From Prevotella sp. CAG:1031 (GTDB lineage Bacteria > Bacteroidota > Bacteroidia > Bacteroidales > Muribaculaceae), in the NCBI GenBank assembly GCA_000431215.1, contig HF985604.1, positions 33,546 through 61,378 on the forward strand: DNA of 27,833 nucleotides. Reading direction: 5' to 3'. The position numbers and the translations under genes were made by a program. This document shows, piece by piece, positions 13,060 through 21,354 of this stretch (its first letter is position 1; the number at the start of each line of letters is the position of its first letter). The notes beneath the pieces are model-generated. The model had not been told where the DNA came from. It saw only the letters and a list, made by a program, of their open reading frames with translations, and did not search any database.

Positions 13060-13935
13060 TCAGAGCGAGGAAAGGATTTTTACGATCTGTGAGGCTTCGA
13101 TGCGCGAATAGCCGCGCGGCAGGCGCCATTCAACGCTGGCGTTGCTGTTCCAGCGTGCCTTGTCGGTATTCCAGCTCAGAGATGCTTCAACGTTTCGGCT
13201 TCCGGCCTTGATGTCGAGGGCAAGATCCGAGGCAACGGTGCCGGCCGACATCTTGCGCATATCGGTGTAGAGCAGTGTGCCCGTAGTCTGGCCTGCCTCG
13301 ACGAAGAAAGCCTGAAGAAGAGGATTTTTAGTCGAGTCTATTATCATTGAGAACTGGCCGTCGTCGCCTCCGACGACATTCGAGCGCATCATCCAGGCGT
13401 CGGGAAGATCAGGATCGCTTATGCGCGAATAGGAGAAATAACCGACGTCGCCCGGCATCAGTGATCCTTTGCCCGGAACAAACGGGCGTCCGAGCAGCAT
13501 GTCCTGAAGGTTGCCTACCGTAGCCGGAAAGCCCTTGAGCAGCTTTTTGAGACTTTCTGAAATATAGCGCTTGCCGATTTTCTCGTAAGCGAAAATCGAG
13601 TCGGCTGTTATCATCAGAGCCGCACCCTCGAAGCCGAACTTGCGTATTGACATATAAATCCAGCGGTCGCGTTTCATTGTGACATTAGCCGTGCACGAGA
13701 ATCTTGATGGGGCCTTGAGATCGATGCTCAGGGGCATTTTTACGTCGGTCCATGCGCCGTAGCGGGCCGACAGCGCAGAGACAGCGCTGCGGAACTGTTC
13801 GGGATTCTGGTCGCCGGAGATTGAGAGGACGGGCGATTCAGCAGTGCCGGAAGTAGCGGAAACTTCCTTGGGGGTCTTGCATGACGAGATGGTTGCCGCG
13901 GCAACCACGGCGGCTATGATGATGAATCTATTCAT
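13060..13935 (-). CDS. DUF4292 lipoprotein
   Basis: This 291-residue protein has a signal peptide with the lipobox I-S-S-C (cysteine at 19). The part R-F-S-C-T-A-N-V-T-M-K-R-D-R-W-I-Y-M-S-I-R-K-F-G-F-E-G-A matches the core of DUF4292, a Bacteroidetes family related in fold to LolA/LolB-type lipid-binding proteins. A role in handling lipids or lipoproteins at the outer membrane is possible but unproven. Its ATG overlaps the end of the TPR gene by 8 bases, which implies translational coupling; the envC-like gene follows. The set TPR / DUF4292 / M23 is a conserved Bacteroidales arrangement as I recall. Confidence 0.85.
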   Translation of the reverse strand: MNRFIIIAAVVAAATISSCKTPKEVSATSGTAESPVLSISGDQNPEQFRSAVSALSARYGAWTDVKMPLSIDLKAPSRFSCTANVTMKRDRWIYMSIRKFGFEGAALMITADSIFAYEKIGKRYISESLKKLLKGFPATVGNLQDMLLGRPFVPGKGSLMPGDVGYFSYSRISDPDLPDAWMMRSNVVGGDDGQFSMIIDSTKNPLLQAFFVEAGQTTGTLLYTDMRKMSAGTVASDLALDIKAGSRNVEASLSWNTDKARWNSNASVEWRLPRGYSRIEASQIVKILSSL

Positions 13936-15691
13936 TGTCGGAATTGGATTTTGAAGTCAGTTTTTGCCGCAGTTCTGCCGAAGAAGGATTGAGGTCGAGG
14001 GCGCGCTGCCAGAAGTCGAAGGCTTCGTCGGTGAGTCCGTTGCTGAAATATATGTCACCGGCGTGGTCGAGAATTTCCCACGACGGGCCTTCATCGCCCG
14101 ACAGGCTTATCGCGCGGTCGATCTCACGCCGGGCCTCTTCGAGTTCTCCCTGCTTGAACAGGATCCATGCGTAGGTGTCGATAGGGGTCGGGTCGTCCGT
14201 GTTCTCATTGAGAACGCGCTCGATTAGTTTGCGGGCTTCGGGAAGATCGATATTGTTGCACGCCATGAAATAGGCGCAATTGTTGAGGGCCATTGAGTTG
14301 AAAGGGTCGAAGTCGATTGCGCGTCGGTAACTGTCGAGGCCGCTGTCGACCTTCTCTTCTTTCATGAATATGTCTCCGATTCCGACATATATGTTCGACA
14401 GAAGCTCGACATCGTCGCTGTCGGCCACTTCAAGAGCGTGGCTGTAGGCTTTGTGGGCGTTTGCGTAGTCGCCTGTCAGGGTTAGCATCATGCCGCGTGA
14501 AATGGCGAGCTCGACATCGTCGGGAAATAGGGATGAGGCTTTTTCGAGGGTCGAAAGCTCGGCCGCCGTGTCGCCGGCCGCCTCATAGTATATTGCCTGG
14601 GCGCGCCAACTTCTGACGTCGGCCGGATCGAGCGACAGAACCATCTCCTGCTGCTCGGCTGCTTCAGCCATGTGTCCGGTTACGTAAAGATAAACAGCAT
14701 AGTTCTTGCGCAGTTCAGGCTCATGAGGGTGAAGGCCGACGAGGTGTTCATATAGGGCAAGCACGCGTGGCTGCTGAGCGGGGTTGTTCTGCAGACCGCT
14801 GATATATCCGCGCAGAATCTCGAGCTTCGAGCCGACAGGAAGATCTTCGAGCTGAAGTGTGCGGAAGATCTCACGGTCGTATGCCGCCGAGTCGCCCATA
14901 CTTTTATAGAATTCCGCCCGTGAAAAAGCGGCGACGGGGTAGAGCGAGTCGAGAGCGACGGCGCGGTCGTAGTAGTAGCCGGCCGAGTCGTTCATTTCAA
15001 GAGCTTTCAGCACGTCGGCATAGAAAACATTGTTTTCCGACGAAAGCGGGGCGGAGTCGAGCACACCGCGGGCACCGGCTATTATGGCGGCCGTGTCGCG
15101 GCGCATATAAAGAAGCTGAAGCCTGGCGGCCACGACCTCGATGTCGGGGCCTTCACTGGCCGCGACAGTGTCGTAGAGGGCAAGGGCCCGGTCGAGCGAG
15201 TCGAGGCCACCGGCCTGTGTCAGGATGTCGGCGTAGCGGCGTGTCAGCTGCGAGTTGCCGGGATGACGGCGATGGAGAACACGATAGGCGCGCAGAGCCT
15301 CTTCGGTGTTTCCGGCCGACTGGCTGACAAGAGCATAGCGGGCTCCTTCGAACATATCGTCGGGGTAGGTGTCGAAATATCGGCGCATCAGGCGGAGTCC
15401 CTCGGCCGAGGCGACGCTGTCGTCATCATCGGCCAGCGAGAGCATATAGAGGCCATATTCGTTGCCTATGGAACGGTCGGCGGTGTCGAGTTCGTAGGCC
15501 CTGCGAAGCAGCATATAGCGCGATGGCTCGTCGTCGGAGAGCATGGCGTTGGCAGCTTCGAGATAGATATATCCGGCTTTGCGTCGGGCGGCTTCTTCGT
15601 CCCACGATTTCGGGGGGCGTGACCCCGCTGCCGCACCTGCGATTAACAGGACGGCAAGCAGTAGAAGAAGGTGAAGACGCGTCTTTTTCAT
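13928..15691 (-). CDS. Exported tetratricopeptide-repeat protein
   Basis: This 587-residue protein has an N-terminal signal peptide (MKKTRLHLLLLLAVLLIAGAAAG) and then helical repeats along its whole length. Clear TPR units occur in the last 200 residues, for instance those ending A-I-D-F-D-P-F-N, A-I-S-L-S-G-D-E-G and A-L-D-L-N-P-S-S. TPR proteins act as scaffolds; the context with a DUF4292 lipoprotein and an EnvC-like activator suggests envelope assembly. No catalytic motif is seen. It starts 27 bases after dut and overlaps the DUF4292 gene by 8 bases. Confidence 0.88.
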   Translation of the reverse strand: MKKTRLHLLLLLAVLLIAGAAAGSRPPKSWDEEAARRKAGYIYLEAANAMLSDDEPSRYMLLRRAYELDTADRSIGNEYGLYMLSLADDDDSVASAEGLRLMRRYFDTYPDDMFEGARYALVSQSAGNTEEALRAYRVLHRRHPGNSQLTRRYADILTQAGGLDSLDRALALYDTVAASEGPDIEVVAARLQLLYMRRDTAAIIAGARGVLDSAPLSSENNVFYADVLKALEMNDSAGYYYDRAVALDSLYPVAAFSRAEFYKSMGDSAAYDREIFRTLQLEDLPVGSKLEILRGYISGLQNNPAQQPRVLALYEHLVGLHPHEPELRKNYAVYLYVTGHMAEAAEQQEMVLSLDPADVRSWRAQAIYYEAAGDTAAELSTLEKASSLFPDDVELAISRGMMLTLTGDYANAHKAYSHALEVADSDDVELLSNIYVGIGDIFMKEEKVDSGLDSYRRAIDFDPFNSMALNNCAYFMACNNIDLPEARKLIERVLNENTDDPTPIDTYAWILFKQGELEEARREIDRAISLSGDEGPSWEILDHAGDIYFSNGLTDEAFDFWQRALDLNPSSAELRQKLTSKSNSDNE

Positions 15692-15718
15692 TTTATAATG
15701 CGGGGTGGCGATTCTGTG

Positions 15719-16159
15719 TCAGAGGCCTGTCGATCCGAAGCCCCCCTCGCCGCGGATTGTGGTGTCGAGGCTTTCTACCGGCTCCCATTCGACGCGCTCG
15801 TAGCGTTTCACAACGAGCTGGGCAATGCGTTCGCCATCGGCAATGATGAAAGGCTCTTGTCCGAGATTTATCAATATTACTCCGATTTCGCCGCGATAGT
15901 CGGCGTCGACAGTGCCCGGAGTGTTCACCAGCGTGATGCCGTGACGCAGGGCGAGACCACTGCGCGGCCGAACCTGACATTCATATCCTTCGGGCAATGC
16001 GATATAGAGCCCTGTCGGAATCAGACGGCGTTCGCCGGGCGCGAGTTCCACCGGGGCGTCGAGCGACGCTCTGACGTCCATGCCTGCGCTGAGAGCCGTC
16101 GCATAGGCCGGAAGCTGATGGCGGGAGCGGTTGATAATCTTTACTTTAAGAGTGTCCAT
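15719..16159 (-). CDS. dut: dUTP diphosphatase
   Basis: This 146-residue trimeric enzyme hydrolyses dUTP to dUMP, keeping uracil out of DNA and feeding dTMP synthesis. All five family motifs are present: A-G-M-D-V-R (1), P-R-S-G-L-A (2), G-T-V-D-A-D-Y-R-G (3), G-E-R-I-A-Q-L (4) and the C-terminal G-E-G-G-F-G-S-T-G (5). The frame is open up to 16222, but the ATG at 16159 (MDTLKVKIIN) fits the family length and lies downstream of the predicted promoter. It is the first gene of the operon dut / TPR / DUF4292 / envC-like. Confidence 0.97.
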   Translation of the reverse strand: MDTLKVKIINRSRHQLPAYATALSAGMDVRASLDAPVELAPGERRLIPTGLYIALPEGYECQVRPRSGLALRHGITLVNTPGTVDADYRGEIGVILINLGQEPFIIADGERIAQLVVKRYERVEWEPVESLDTTIRGEGGFGSTGL

Positions 16160-16179
16160 AAAACGTAATGGAAATTCAT

Positions 16180-16195
16180 TTGTTGTTAACAACAA
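16180..16195. promoter_or_regulatory. Perfect 16-base palindrome at the dut transcription start, possible operator
   Basis: TTGTTGTTAACAACAA is a perfect inverted repeat lying between the dut -7 element (16196-16203) and the dut start codon (16159). It covers the predicted transcription start, where a repressor could block initiation. It could also be a chance product of an A/T-rich leader. Confidence 0.4.
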
Positions 16196-16203
16196 CGAAA
16201 TTA
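16196..16203 (-). promoter_or_regulatory. -7-like element of the dut operon
   Basis: On the minus strand TAATTTCG differs from TAnnTTTG by one base. The same octamer is found in the gmd promoter. No -33 element is evident. Confidence 0.45.
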
Positions 16204-16298
16204 CATATTTTTCTGCAACCAATCCTCCTTTTTTTGAAAAAAGAGTCGTGAAGTGCTGTTTTTTGGCTGTAGGGCGGGGCAGAAAGCAAAAAAATTGT

Positions 16299-16306
16299 TA
16301 AGTTTG
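16299..16306 (+). promoter_or_regulatory. -7 element of the metal ABC operon
   Basis: TAAGTTTG matches TAnnTTTG and ends five bases before the GTG start at 16312, so the mRNA is probably leaderless. No -33 element at the usual distance. Confidence 0.5.
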
Positions 16307-16311
16307 CACTC

Positions 16312-17157
16312 GTGAAGCATATACTACTCATCGTCGTCGTGGCTGTCGCTCTATGGAGCTGTTCAGGCAGTGGAGTCGAGAAGCCCACTGTCACGGTCAG
16401 TCTTCCGCCTCAGAAATTTATTCTGGAGCAGATTGTCGGTGACGCCTACGATGTCAGGGCGCTTGTCGTCAGCGGAGGCGACGCCGAGAATTATGATCCG
16501 TCGTTCACTAATCTGATGTCGGTGCGCAATAGCAAGGCCTACATGACAATGGGCAACATCGGCTTCGAGCAGGCCGTTGTCGACAAGATTCGACAGGAGA
16601 ATCCCGGGCTGCCTGTCTATGACTCGTCACGCGGCATAAATTTCATTCGCGGCACCCACGGCAACGACTACGATGTCGACCCCCACACATGGAGTTCCGT
16701 GGCCAACGTGCGCATTATGGCTGCTAATATGGAGGCTGATATGGAACGTGTCGATCCCGGGCGCGCCCGTCAGTTCAGGGCAAATCTGAAAAGATTCACC
16801 GCCACGCTTGACTCTCTCGACGCCGACTACCGCCGCCGTCTCGAACCTCTGCGCGGCTCGTCGTTCCTCGTCTGGCATCCTTCGCTGAGCTATTTTGCCC
16901 GCGACTACGGGCTTCATCAGATAGCTCTTGGCGGCGCCGAACACAAAGAGGTGTCGATCCCGGCCCTGCGTGAGGCCATCGAGGAAGCGCGCGGCAGCGG
17001 CGCCTCGGTCTTTTTCGTCCAGCGCGACATCGACAGCCGGCAGGCCGAGAGTGCCAACGAGCGCATCGGTGCCCGAAGGGTTGAGTTCGTGCCGCTCGAC
17101 TACGACTGGATGGCCCAGATGGATATAGTTGTCAACGCTCTGACCGCAAAACGATGA
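16312..17157 (+). CDS. Metal ABC transporter substrate-binding lipoprotein (ZnuA/TroA family)
   Basis: This 281-residue lipoprotein begins at a GTG and has a signal peptide ending in L-W-S-C (cysteine at 17). The body matches cluster A-I metal-binding proteins: V-S-L-P-P-Q-K-F-I-L-E-Q-I-V-G near the start, D-P-H-T-W (a metal-ligand histidine), W-H-P-S-L-S-Y-F (a second histidine) and a late acidic region. The first ligand position, usually histidine in H-x-Y-x-P, reads E-N-Y-D-P; I recall such changes in other Bacteroidetes members. The substrate is most likely zinc, with manganese or iron as alternatives. Its stop overlaps the ATG of the ATPase gene by 4 bases. It is divergent from dut. Confidence 0.9.
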   Translation: MKHILLIVVVAVALWSCSGSGVEKPTVTVSLPPQKFILEQIVGDAYDVRALVVSGGDAENYDPSFTNLMSVRNSKAYMTMGNIGFEQAVVDKIRQENPGLPVYDSSRGINFIRGTHGNDYDVDPHTWSSVANVRIMAANMEADMERVDPGRARQFRANLKRFTATLDSLDADYRRRLEPLRGSSFLVWHPSLSYFARDYGLHQIALGGAEHKEVSIPALREAIEEARGSGASVFFVQRDIDSRQAESANERIGARRVEFVPLDYDWMAQMDIVVNALTAKR

Positions 17158-17825
17158 CTGACACTGTTCTACGGCTTAGCGGCGTCGCAGTGGGATGGGA
17201 CGGACGTCAGGTGCTTTCAGATGTGAACCTCGGAGTGAACCGCGGTGACCTCATTGCCATAACGGGGCCTAACGGAGGGGGTAAAACGACCCTCATGCGT
17301 GTTGTTCTCGGACTTGTGAGGCCCGACAGCGGCACTGTCGAGCATCCGTCAGGACGGCTTACGATAGGCTATCTGCCTCAAAAGAACCAGATTGACTCGC
17401 GTTTCCCTGTGACGGTCGACGAGGTCATAGCTCAGGGCCTTCTGTCGACGCCCGGACTGTCGCGTTCCGACGTCAGCGACAGGCTCGACGCCATGCTCGA
17501 CCTCGTTGAGCTGAGAGCCCACCGCGACAAGGCTATCGGCACCGTCAGCGGTGGCCAGCTCCAGCGCGCACTGCTCGGACGCGCCCTGATAGCGCGTCCC
17601 GAGATGCTCGTTCTCGACGAGCCTCTGAGCTATCTCGACAAGCATTTCGAACAGCGTGTCTATGACATCGTCGGGGATCTCCGCGGGAAGGCTACGATAC
17701 TCCTTGTCAGCCACGAAATGACAACTATCGCCGCAATGGCAAACCGCCATCTTATAGTGAACGGGACTGTCAGCGAGTGTCATGCCCACCATCATGCGGT
17801 GCACTACGACTGCGATCCGTGTTGA
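17154..17825 (+). CDS. Metal ABC transporter ATPase (ZnuC-like)
   Basis: This 223-residue protein has the complete ABC ATPase set: Walker A G-P-N-G-G-G-K-T-T (38-46), Q-loop Y-L-P-Q-K (about 73-77), signature V-S-G-G-Q-L-Q-R (131-138), Walker B L-V-L-D-E-P (152-157) and the H-loop histidine H187. The tail C-H-A-H-H-H-A-V-H-Y-D-C-D-P-C is rich in His and Cys and may bind the transported metal. It is coupled to the binding-protein gene by an ATGA overlap. The expected permease gene is not next to it: the next gene on the strand is gmd, with its own promoter. Confidence 0.92.
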   Translation: MTDTVLRLSGVAVGWDGRQVLSDVNLGVNRGDLIAITGPNGGGKTTLMRVVLGLVRPDSGTVEHPSGRLTIGYLPQKNQIDSRFPVTVDEVIAQGLLSTPGLSRSDVSDRLDAMLDLVELRAHRDKAIGTVSGGQLQRALLGRALIARPEMLVLDEPLSYLDKHFEQRVYDIVGDLRGKATILLVSHEMTTIAAMANRHLIVNGTVSECHAHHHAVHYDCDPC

Positions 17826-17852
17826 TCATGAACTTCTGTCGCGGTGCCACTG

Positions 17853-17884
17853 TTTGGATTTTTAGATTACATAGATTAATTTCG
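17853..17884 (+). promoter_or_regulatory. Promoter of the gmd-fcl-manC operon
   Basis: TTTG (17853-17856), 20 bases, then TAATTTCG (17877-17884), one mismatch to TAnnTTTG. The leader to the ATG at 17901 is about 12 bases. Confidence 0.65.
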
Positions 17885-17900
17885 CAGAAAATTTCACGTC

Positions 17901-18989
17901 ATGAAAACCGCGCTAATAACGGGCATCACGGGGCAGGACGGGTCTTACCTCGCTGAGTTCCTGCTCGAAAAAGGATACGATGTCCACGGAACGATACGCC
18001 GTTCGTCGGTCGACTACCGCGAGCGGATAGCACATCTCGAAGGACATGCCAATTTCCACCTCCACTATGCCGATCTCGGCGATTCGCTTTCGCTGATTCA
18101 GGTGCTCAATAAGGTACGTCCCGACGAGGTCTACAATCTCGCCGCGCAGAGCCATGTCCAGGTCAGTTTCGACTCGCCGGAGTTCACGGCCGATGTCGAC
18201 GCCACCGGCGTGTTGCGCCTTCTCGAAGGAATCCGCCAGTGCGGCCTTGCGTCGACCTGCCGGTTCTATCAGGCGTCGACAAGCGAGCTTTACGGCAAGG
18301 TCGAGGCTGTTCCGCAGAACGAGCAGACGCCGTTCCATCCCTATTCGCCCTATGCCGTGGCCAAACTCTACGGCTTCTGGATTGTCAGGGAATACCGTGA
18401 GGCCTACGGAATGTATGCCTGCTCGGGCATCCTCTTCAACCATGAGAGCGAGCGGCGCGGCGAGACATTTGTGACGCGCAAGATTTCGCTGGCCGCGGCC
18501 CGCATCTCGCAGGGAAAACAGGAGAAGCTCTATCTCGGCAACCTGTCGTCGTTGCGCGACTGGGGGTATGCACGCGACTATGTCGAGTGTATGTGGCTGA
18601 TCCTTCAGCAGAAACAGCCCGATGACTATGTCATAGCGACCGGCGAGCAGCACTCCGTTCGCGAGTTCTGTCTGCTGGCTTTCCGGCGCGCCGGAATTGA
18701 ACTGCGCTTCGAAGGGGAGGGGCCCGACGAAAAAGGCATCGACGTAAAGACAGGACGTGTGCTCGTCGAGGTGTCGCCCGATTTCTACCGGCCCACCGAT
18801 GTCGTCAACCTTCTCGGCGACCCCTCGAAAGCGCGCACCGAACTCGGATGGGATCCGAAAAAAACATCGTTCGAGCAGCTTGTCAACCTTATGGTTGACG
18901 CTGACATGGCCAAGGTAGCCGTAGAACGTGCCGGCGATCAGGTTCGCACGAACCTTGCCGAATATCTCGAGAAAGGAATTGTAAAATGA
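17901..18989 (+). CDS. gmd: GDP-mannose 4,6-dehydratase
   Basis: This 362-residue short-chain dehydrogenase/reductase family enzyme converts GDP-mannose to GDP-4-keto-6-deoxymannose, the first committed step to GDP-L-fucose. The NADP-binding loop is G-I-T-G-Q-D-G (8-14). The active site has S-T-S-E (126-129) and Y151-x3-K155 in Y-A-V-A-K. The motifs N-H-E-S and G-Y-A-x-D-Y-V-E near the sugar-nucleotide site are also typical. Length is normal. It opens the operon gmd-fcl-manC; fcl begins inside its last codons (4-base overlap). Confidence 0.96.
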   Translation: MKTALITGITGQDGSYLAEFLLEKGYDVHGTIRRSSVDYRERIAHLEGHANFHLHYADLGDSLSLIQVLNKVRPDEVYNLAAQSHVQVSFDSPEFTADVDATGVLRLLEGIRQCGLASTCRFYQASTSELYGKVEAVPQNEQTPFHPYSPYAVAKLYGFWIVREYREAYGMYACSGILFNHESERRGETFVTRKISLAAARISQGKQEKLYLGNLSSLRDWGYARDYVECMWLILQQKQPDDYVIATGEQHSVREFCLLAFRRAGIELRFEGEGPDEKGIDVKTGRVLVEVSPDFYRPTDVVNLLGDPSKARTELGWDPKKTSFEQLVNLMVDADMAKVAVERAGDQVRTNLAEYLEKGIVK

Positions 18990-19930
18990 TGCAGAAAGAT
19001 TCGAGAATATATGTGGCGGGCCACCGCGGAATGGTAGGGTCGGCCATTGTGCGCGAACTGCGCCGCCAGGGCTATACGGACATAATCGTGCGCACCCATT
19101 CCGAGCTTGATCTTGTCGATCAGCGCGCCGTCAATGATTTTTTCGCCGCCGAAAAGCCCGAGTATGTGTTTCTGGCGGCGGCCAAGGTCGGCGGAATCGT
19201 GGCAAACCGCGACGCACTGGCCGATTTCATGTATGACAACATGATGCTCGAGATGAACGTTATCCACGCCGCCTGGCGCAACGGATGCCGCAAGCTCGAG
19301 TTTCTCGGCTCGTCGTGTATCTACCCTCGGCTGGCCCCTCAGCCGATGAAGGAATCGTGCCTGCTGACGTCGTCGCTCGAACCGACCAACGAGGCTTATG
19401 CTCTGGCAAAAATCTCGGGCCTTAAATATTGCGAATATCTCAACCGTCAGTATGGAACCGACTTTATTTCGGTCATGCCGACGAATCTCTACGGGCCCAA
19501 CGACAACTACCATCCCGAGCATTCCCACGTTGTCCCGGCTCTCATACGCCGCTTCCACGAAGCTAAGCTCGCCGGCGCCGGGTCGGTCGTATGCTGGGGC
19601 GACGGAAGTCCGCTGCGTGAATTCCTCTATGTCGATGATCTCGCAAATCTGTGTGTTTTCCTGATGAATAACTATTCAGGCAACGAGACCGTCAACGCCG
19701 GAACCGGCAAGGAACTGACCATAAAAGAACTGACCGAGCTGGTAGCCGCTACGGTAGGCTATGACGGCCGGATCGAATGGGACACAACGCGCCCAAATGG
19801 AACACCTCGCAAGCTTCTCGATGTCAGCAAAGCTACGGCTCTCGGCTGGACCTACACCACGGAGCTCGCCGACGGCCTGCGCCTGAGCTACGAAGATTTC
19901 CTCAACAACCCAATGCGTGCTGAACGATGA
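18986..19930 (+). CDS. fcl: GDP-L-fucose synthase
   Basis: This 314-residue epimerase-reductase turns GDP-4-keto-6-deoxymannose into GDP-L-fucose. It shows the NADP loop G-H-R-G-M-V-G (12-18), the S-S-C-I-Y-P motif (109-114) and Y138-x3-K142 in the catalytic Y-A-L-A-K. The start is one of two adjacent ATG codons; the first (18986) overlaps the gmd stop. manC overlaps its end by ATGA. GDP-fucose is used by fucosyltransferases for capsule and surface glycoproteins, none of which are encoded in this window. Confidence 0.96.
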   Translation: MMQKDSRIYVAGHRGMVGSAIVRELRRQGYTDIIVRTHSELDLVDQRAVNDFFAAEKPEYVFLAAAKVGGIVANRDALADFMYDNMMLEMNVIHAAWRNGCRKLEFLGSSCIYPRLAPQPMKESCLLTSSLEPTNEAYALAKISGLKYCEYLNRQYGTDFISVMPTNLYGPNDNYHPEHSHVVPALIRRFHEAKLAGAGSVVCWGDGSPLREFLYVDDLANLCVFLMNNYSGNETVNAGTGKELTIKELTELVAATVGYDGRIEWDTTRPNGTPRKLLDVSKATALGWTYTTELADGLRLSYEDFLNNPMRAER

Positions 19931-21252
19931 AAATCATTCTCCTTTCCGGCGGATCGGGCAAGCGCCTGTGGCCGCTCAGCAACGATGCCCGATCGAAACA
20001 GTTTCTCAGGCTTCTGACCGCTCCCGACGGAACGCGCGAGTCGATGATTCAGCGGGTTGTCCGACAGATAAAGTCGGCCGGCCTGACCGACGACATCGTC
20101 GTGGCAACCGGGGTCAACCAGCGCGACGCTATCGTCAATCAGCTCGGCGATGCTCTGAGCGTTGTCACCGAGCCTTGTCGCCGCGACACGTTTCCAGCCA
20201 TCATGCTCGCCTGTGCCTATCTTCAGTCGAAAGACACGCCTGCCGATGAGCCTGTCATCGTAATGCCCTGCGATTCGTTTACCGACGACGCCTATTTCGG
20301 CGTTCTCGGTCGTATGGCCCGGGCTGTAGACGACGGAGTGGCCGATCTCGTGCTGATGGGAATAGAGCCGACCTATGCTTCGGCGAAATACGGATATATA
20401 GTGCCTGACCGCGACAGCGTAGGGCCCGACGGCTGTATGCCTGTGAAGCGTTTCACCGAGAAGCCCGATGTGGCCGGCGCCGAACGTCACATTGCCGCCG
20501 GCGCTCTCTGGAACGGCGGAGTGTTCGCCTTCAGGCTCGGCTATCTGATGGATATCGCCGCCGAAGCGGCGCCGGGAATGGATTTCGCGGAGATCCGCCG
20601 CAACTATGCGTCGATGACAAAGATAAGCTTCGACTATCAGGTCGTCGAGAAAGCCACCTCTGTCGCTGTGGTGCCCTACAGCGGAAACTGGAAAGATCTC
20701 GGCACCTGGAACACCCTGACCGACGAACTCGACGACCCCGTTCACGGAAATGTTCTGACCGACCGATGCACCAACACATTTGTCGTCAACGAGCTGGAGC
20801 TGCCTTTGGTTTGTATCGGCACTAAGAATCTCGTAATTGCGGCATCGCCCGACGGAATCCTTGTCAGCGAGCGTAAACTCAGTGAAAATCTGAAGACTCT
20901 TGTCGACGGAATAGGAAAACGCCCTATGTATGAAGAACGCAGCTGGGGCGAATATAAGGTTGTCGACTCTGTCGACTTCTCCGACGGGCGGCAGGCGCTG
21001 ACAAAACAGATATTCGTCAATGCCGGGCGGGAGATAGGACTCCATTATCATGACGTGCGCACTGAAGTCTGGACTGTCATTGACGGAAATGGGGAGGTCA
21101 CTGTCGACGGAGAAACCCGTCAGATCGGCCCCGGCGATGTCGTCAGGCTTCTGCCGGGTTCGGTTCACGGGCTGAAAGCCGTTACAGATCTATATTTTGT
21201 AGAGGTTCAGACTGCCGAAAAACTCTCCGACGACGATATTACATTTGTGTAG
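19927..21252 (+). CDS. manC: Mannose-1-phosphate guanylyltransferase with C-terminal cupin (type II phosphomannose isomerase-like) domain
   Basis: This 441-residue protein makes GDP-mannose from mannose-1-phosphate and GTP, supplying Gmd. The pyrophosphorylase signature L-S-G-G-S-G-K-R-L-W-P-L-S (6-18) is followed by K-Q-F, and the V-K-R-F-T-E-K-P and N-G-G-V-F-A-F sugar-binding motifs lie further on. The last 130 residues form a cupin with R-S-W-G-E-Y, H-Y-H and P-G-S-V-H-G, as in AlgA/ManC proteins that also isomerise fructose-6-phosphate; whether this activity is kept is not known. The gene is coupled to fcl by a 4-base overlap and closes the operon. Confidence 0.94.
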   Translation: MKIILLSGGSGKRLWPLSNDARSKQFLRLLTAPDGTRESMIQRVVRQIKSAGLTDDIVVATGVNQRDAIVNQLGDALSVVTEPCRRDTFPAIMLACAYLQSKDTPADEPVIVMPCDSFTDDAYFGVLGRMARAVDDGVADLVLMGIEPTYASAKYGYIVPDRDSVGPDGCMPVKRFTEKPDVAGAERHIAAGALWNGGVFAFRLGYLMDIAAEAAPGMDFAEIRRNYASMTKISFDYQVVEKATSVAVVPYSGNWKDLGTWNTLTDELDDPVHGNVLTDRCTNTFVVNELELPLVCIGTKNLVIAASPDGILVSERKLSENLKTLVDGIGKRPMYEERSWGEYKVVDSVDFSDGRQALTKQIFVNAGREIGLHYHDVRTEVWTVIDGNGEVTVDGETRQIGPGDVVRLLPGSVHGLKAVTDLYFVEVQTAEKLSDDDITFV

Positions 21253-21354
21253 GTTGAACGCTTATTGTCAGTTTTTGAGGGGGCAGCTTTTTCGTCGGCC
21301 ACATTCAGAGCGAAAAATCATACAAAACCGAACTTATGCGACTCTCCATTGTAT

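Noticed and set aside
17913..18653. Open frame of 246 codons opposite gmd
   Set aside because: It mirrors gmd codons and has no start context or family resemblance.
19888..21168. Long open frame of 426 codons on the minus strand opposite manC
   Set aside because: manC on the plus strand has full family motifs; the antisense frame has no recognisable domain and results from the GC-rich codon pattern.
21240..21247. TACATTTG at the end of manC as a promoter for the small TPR-like gene
   Set aside because: The match lies in the last manC codons (T-F-V) and has no -33 element; chance is likely.
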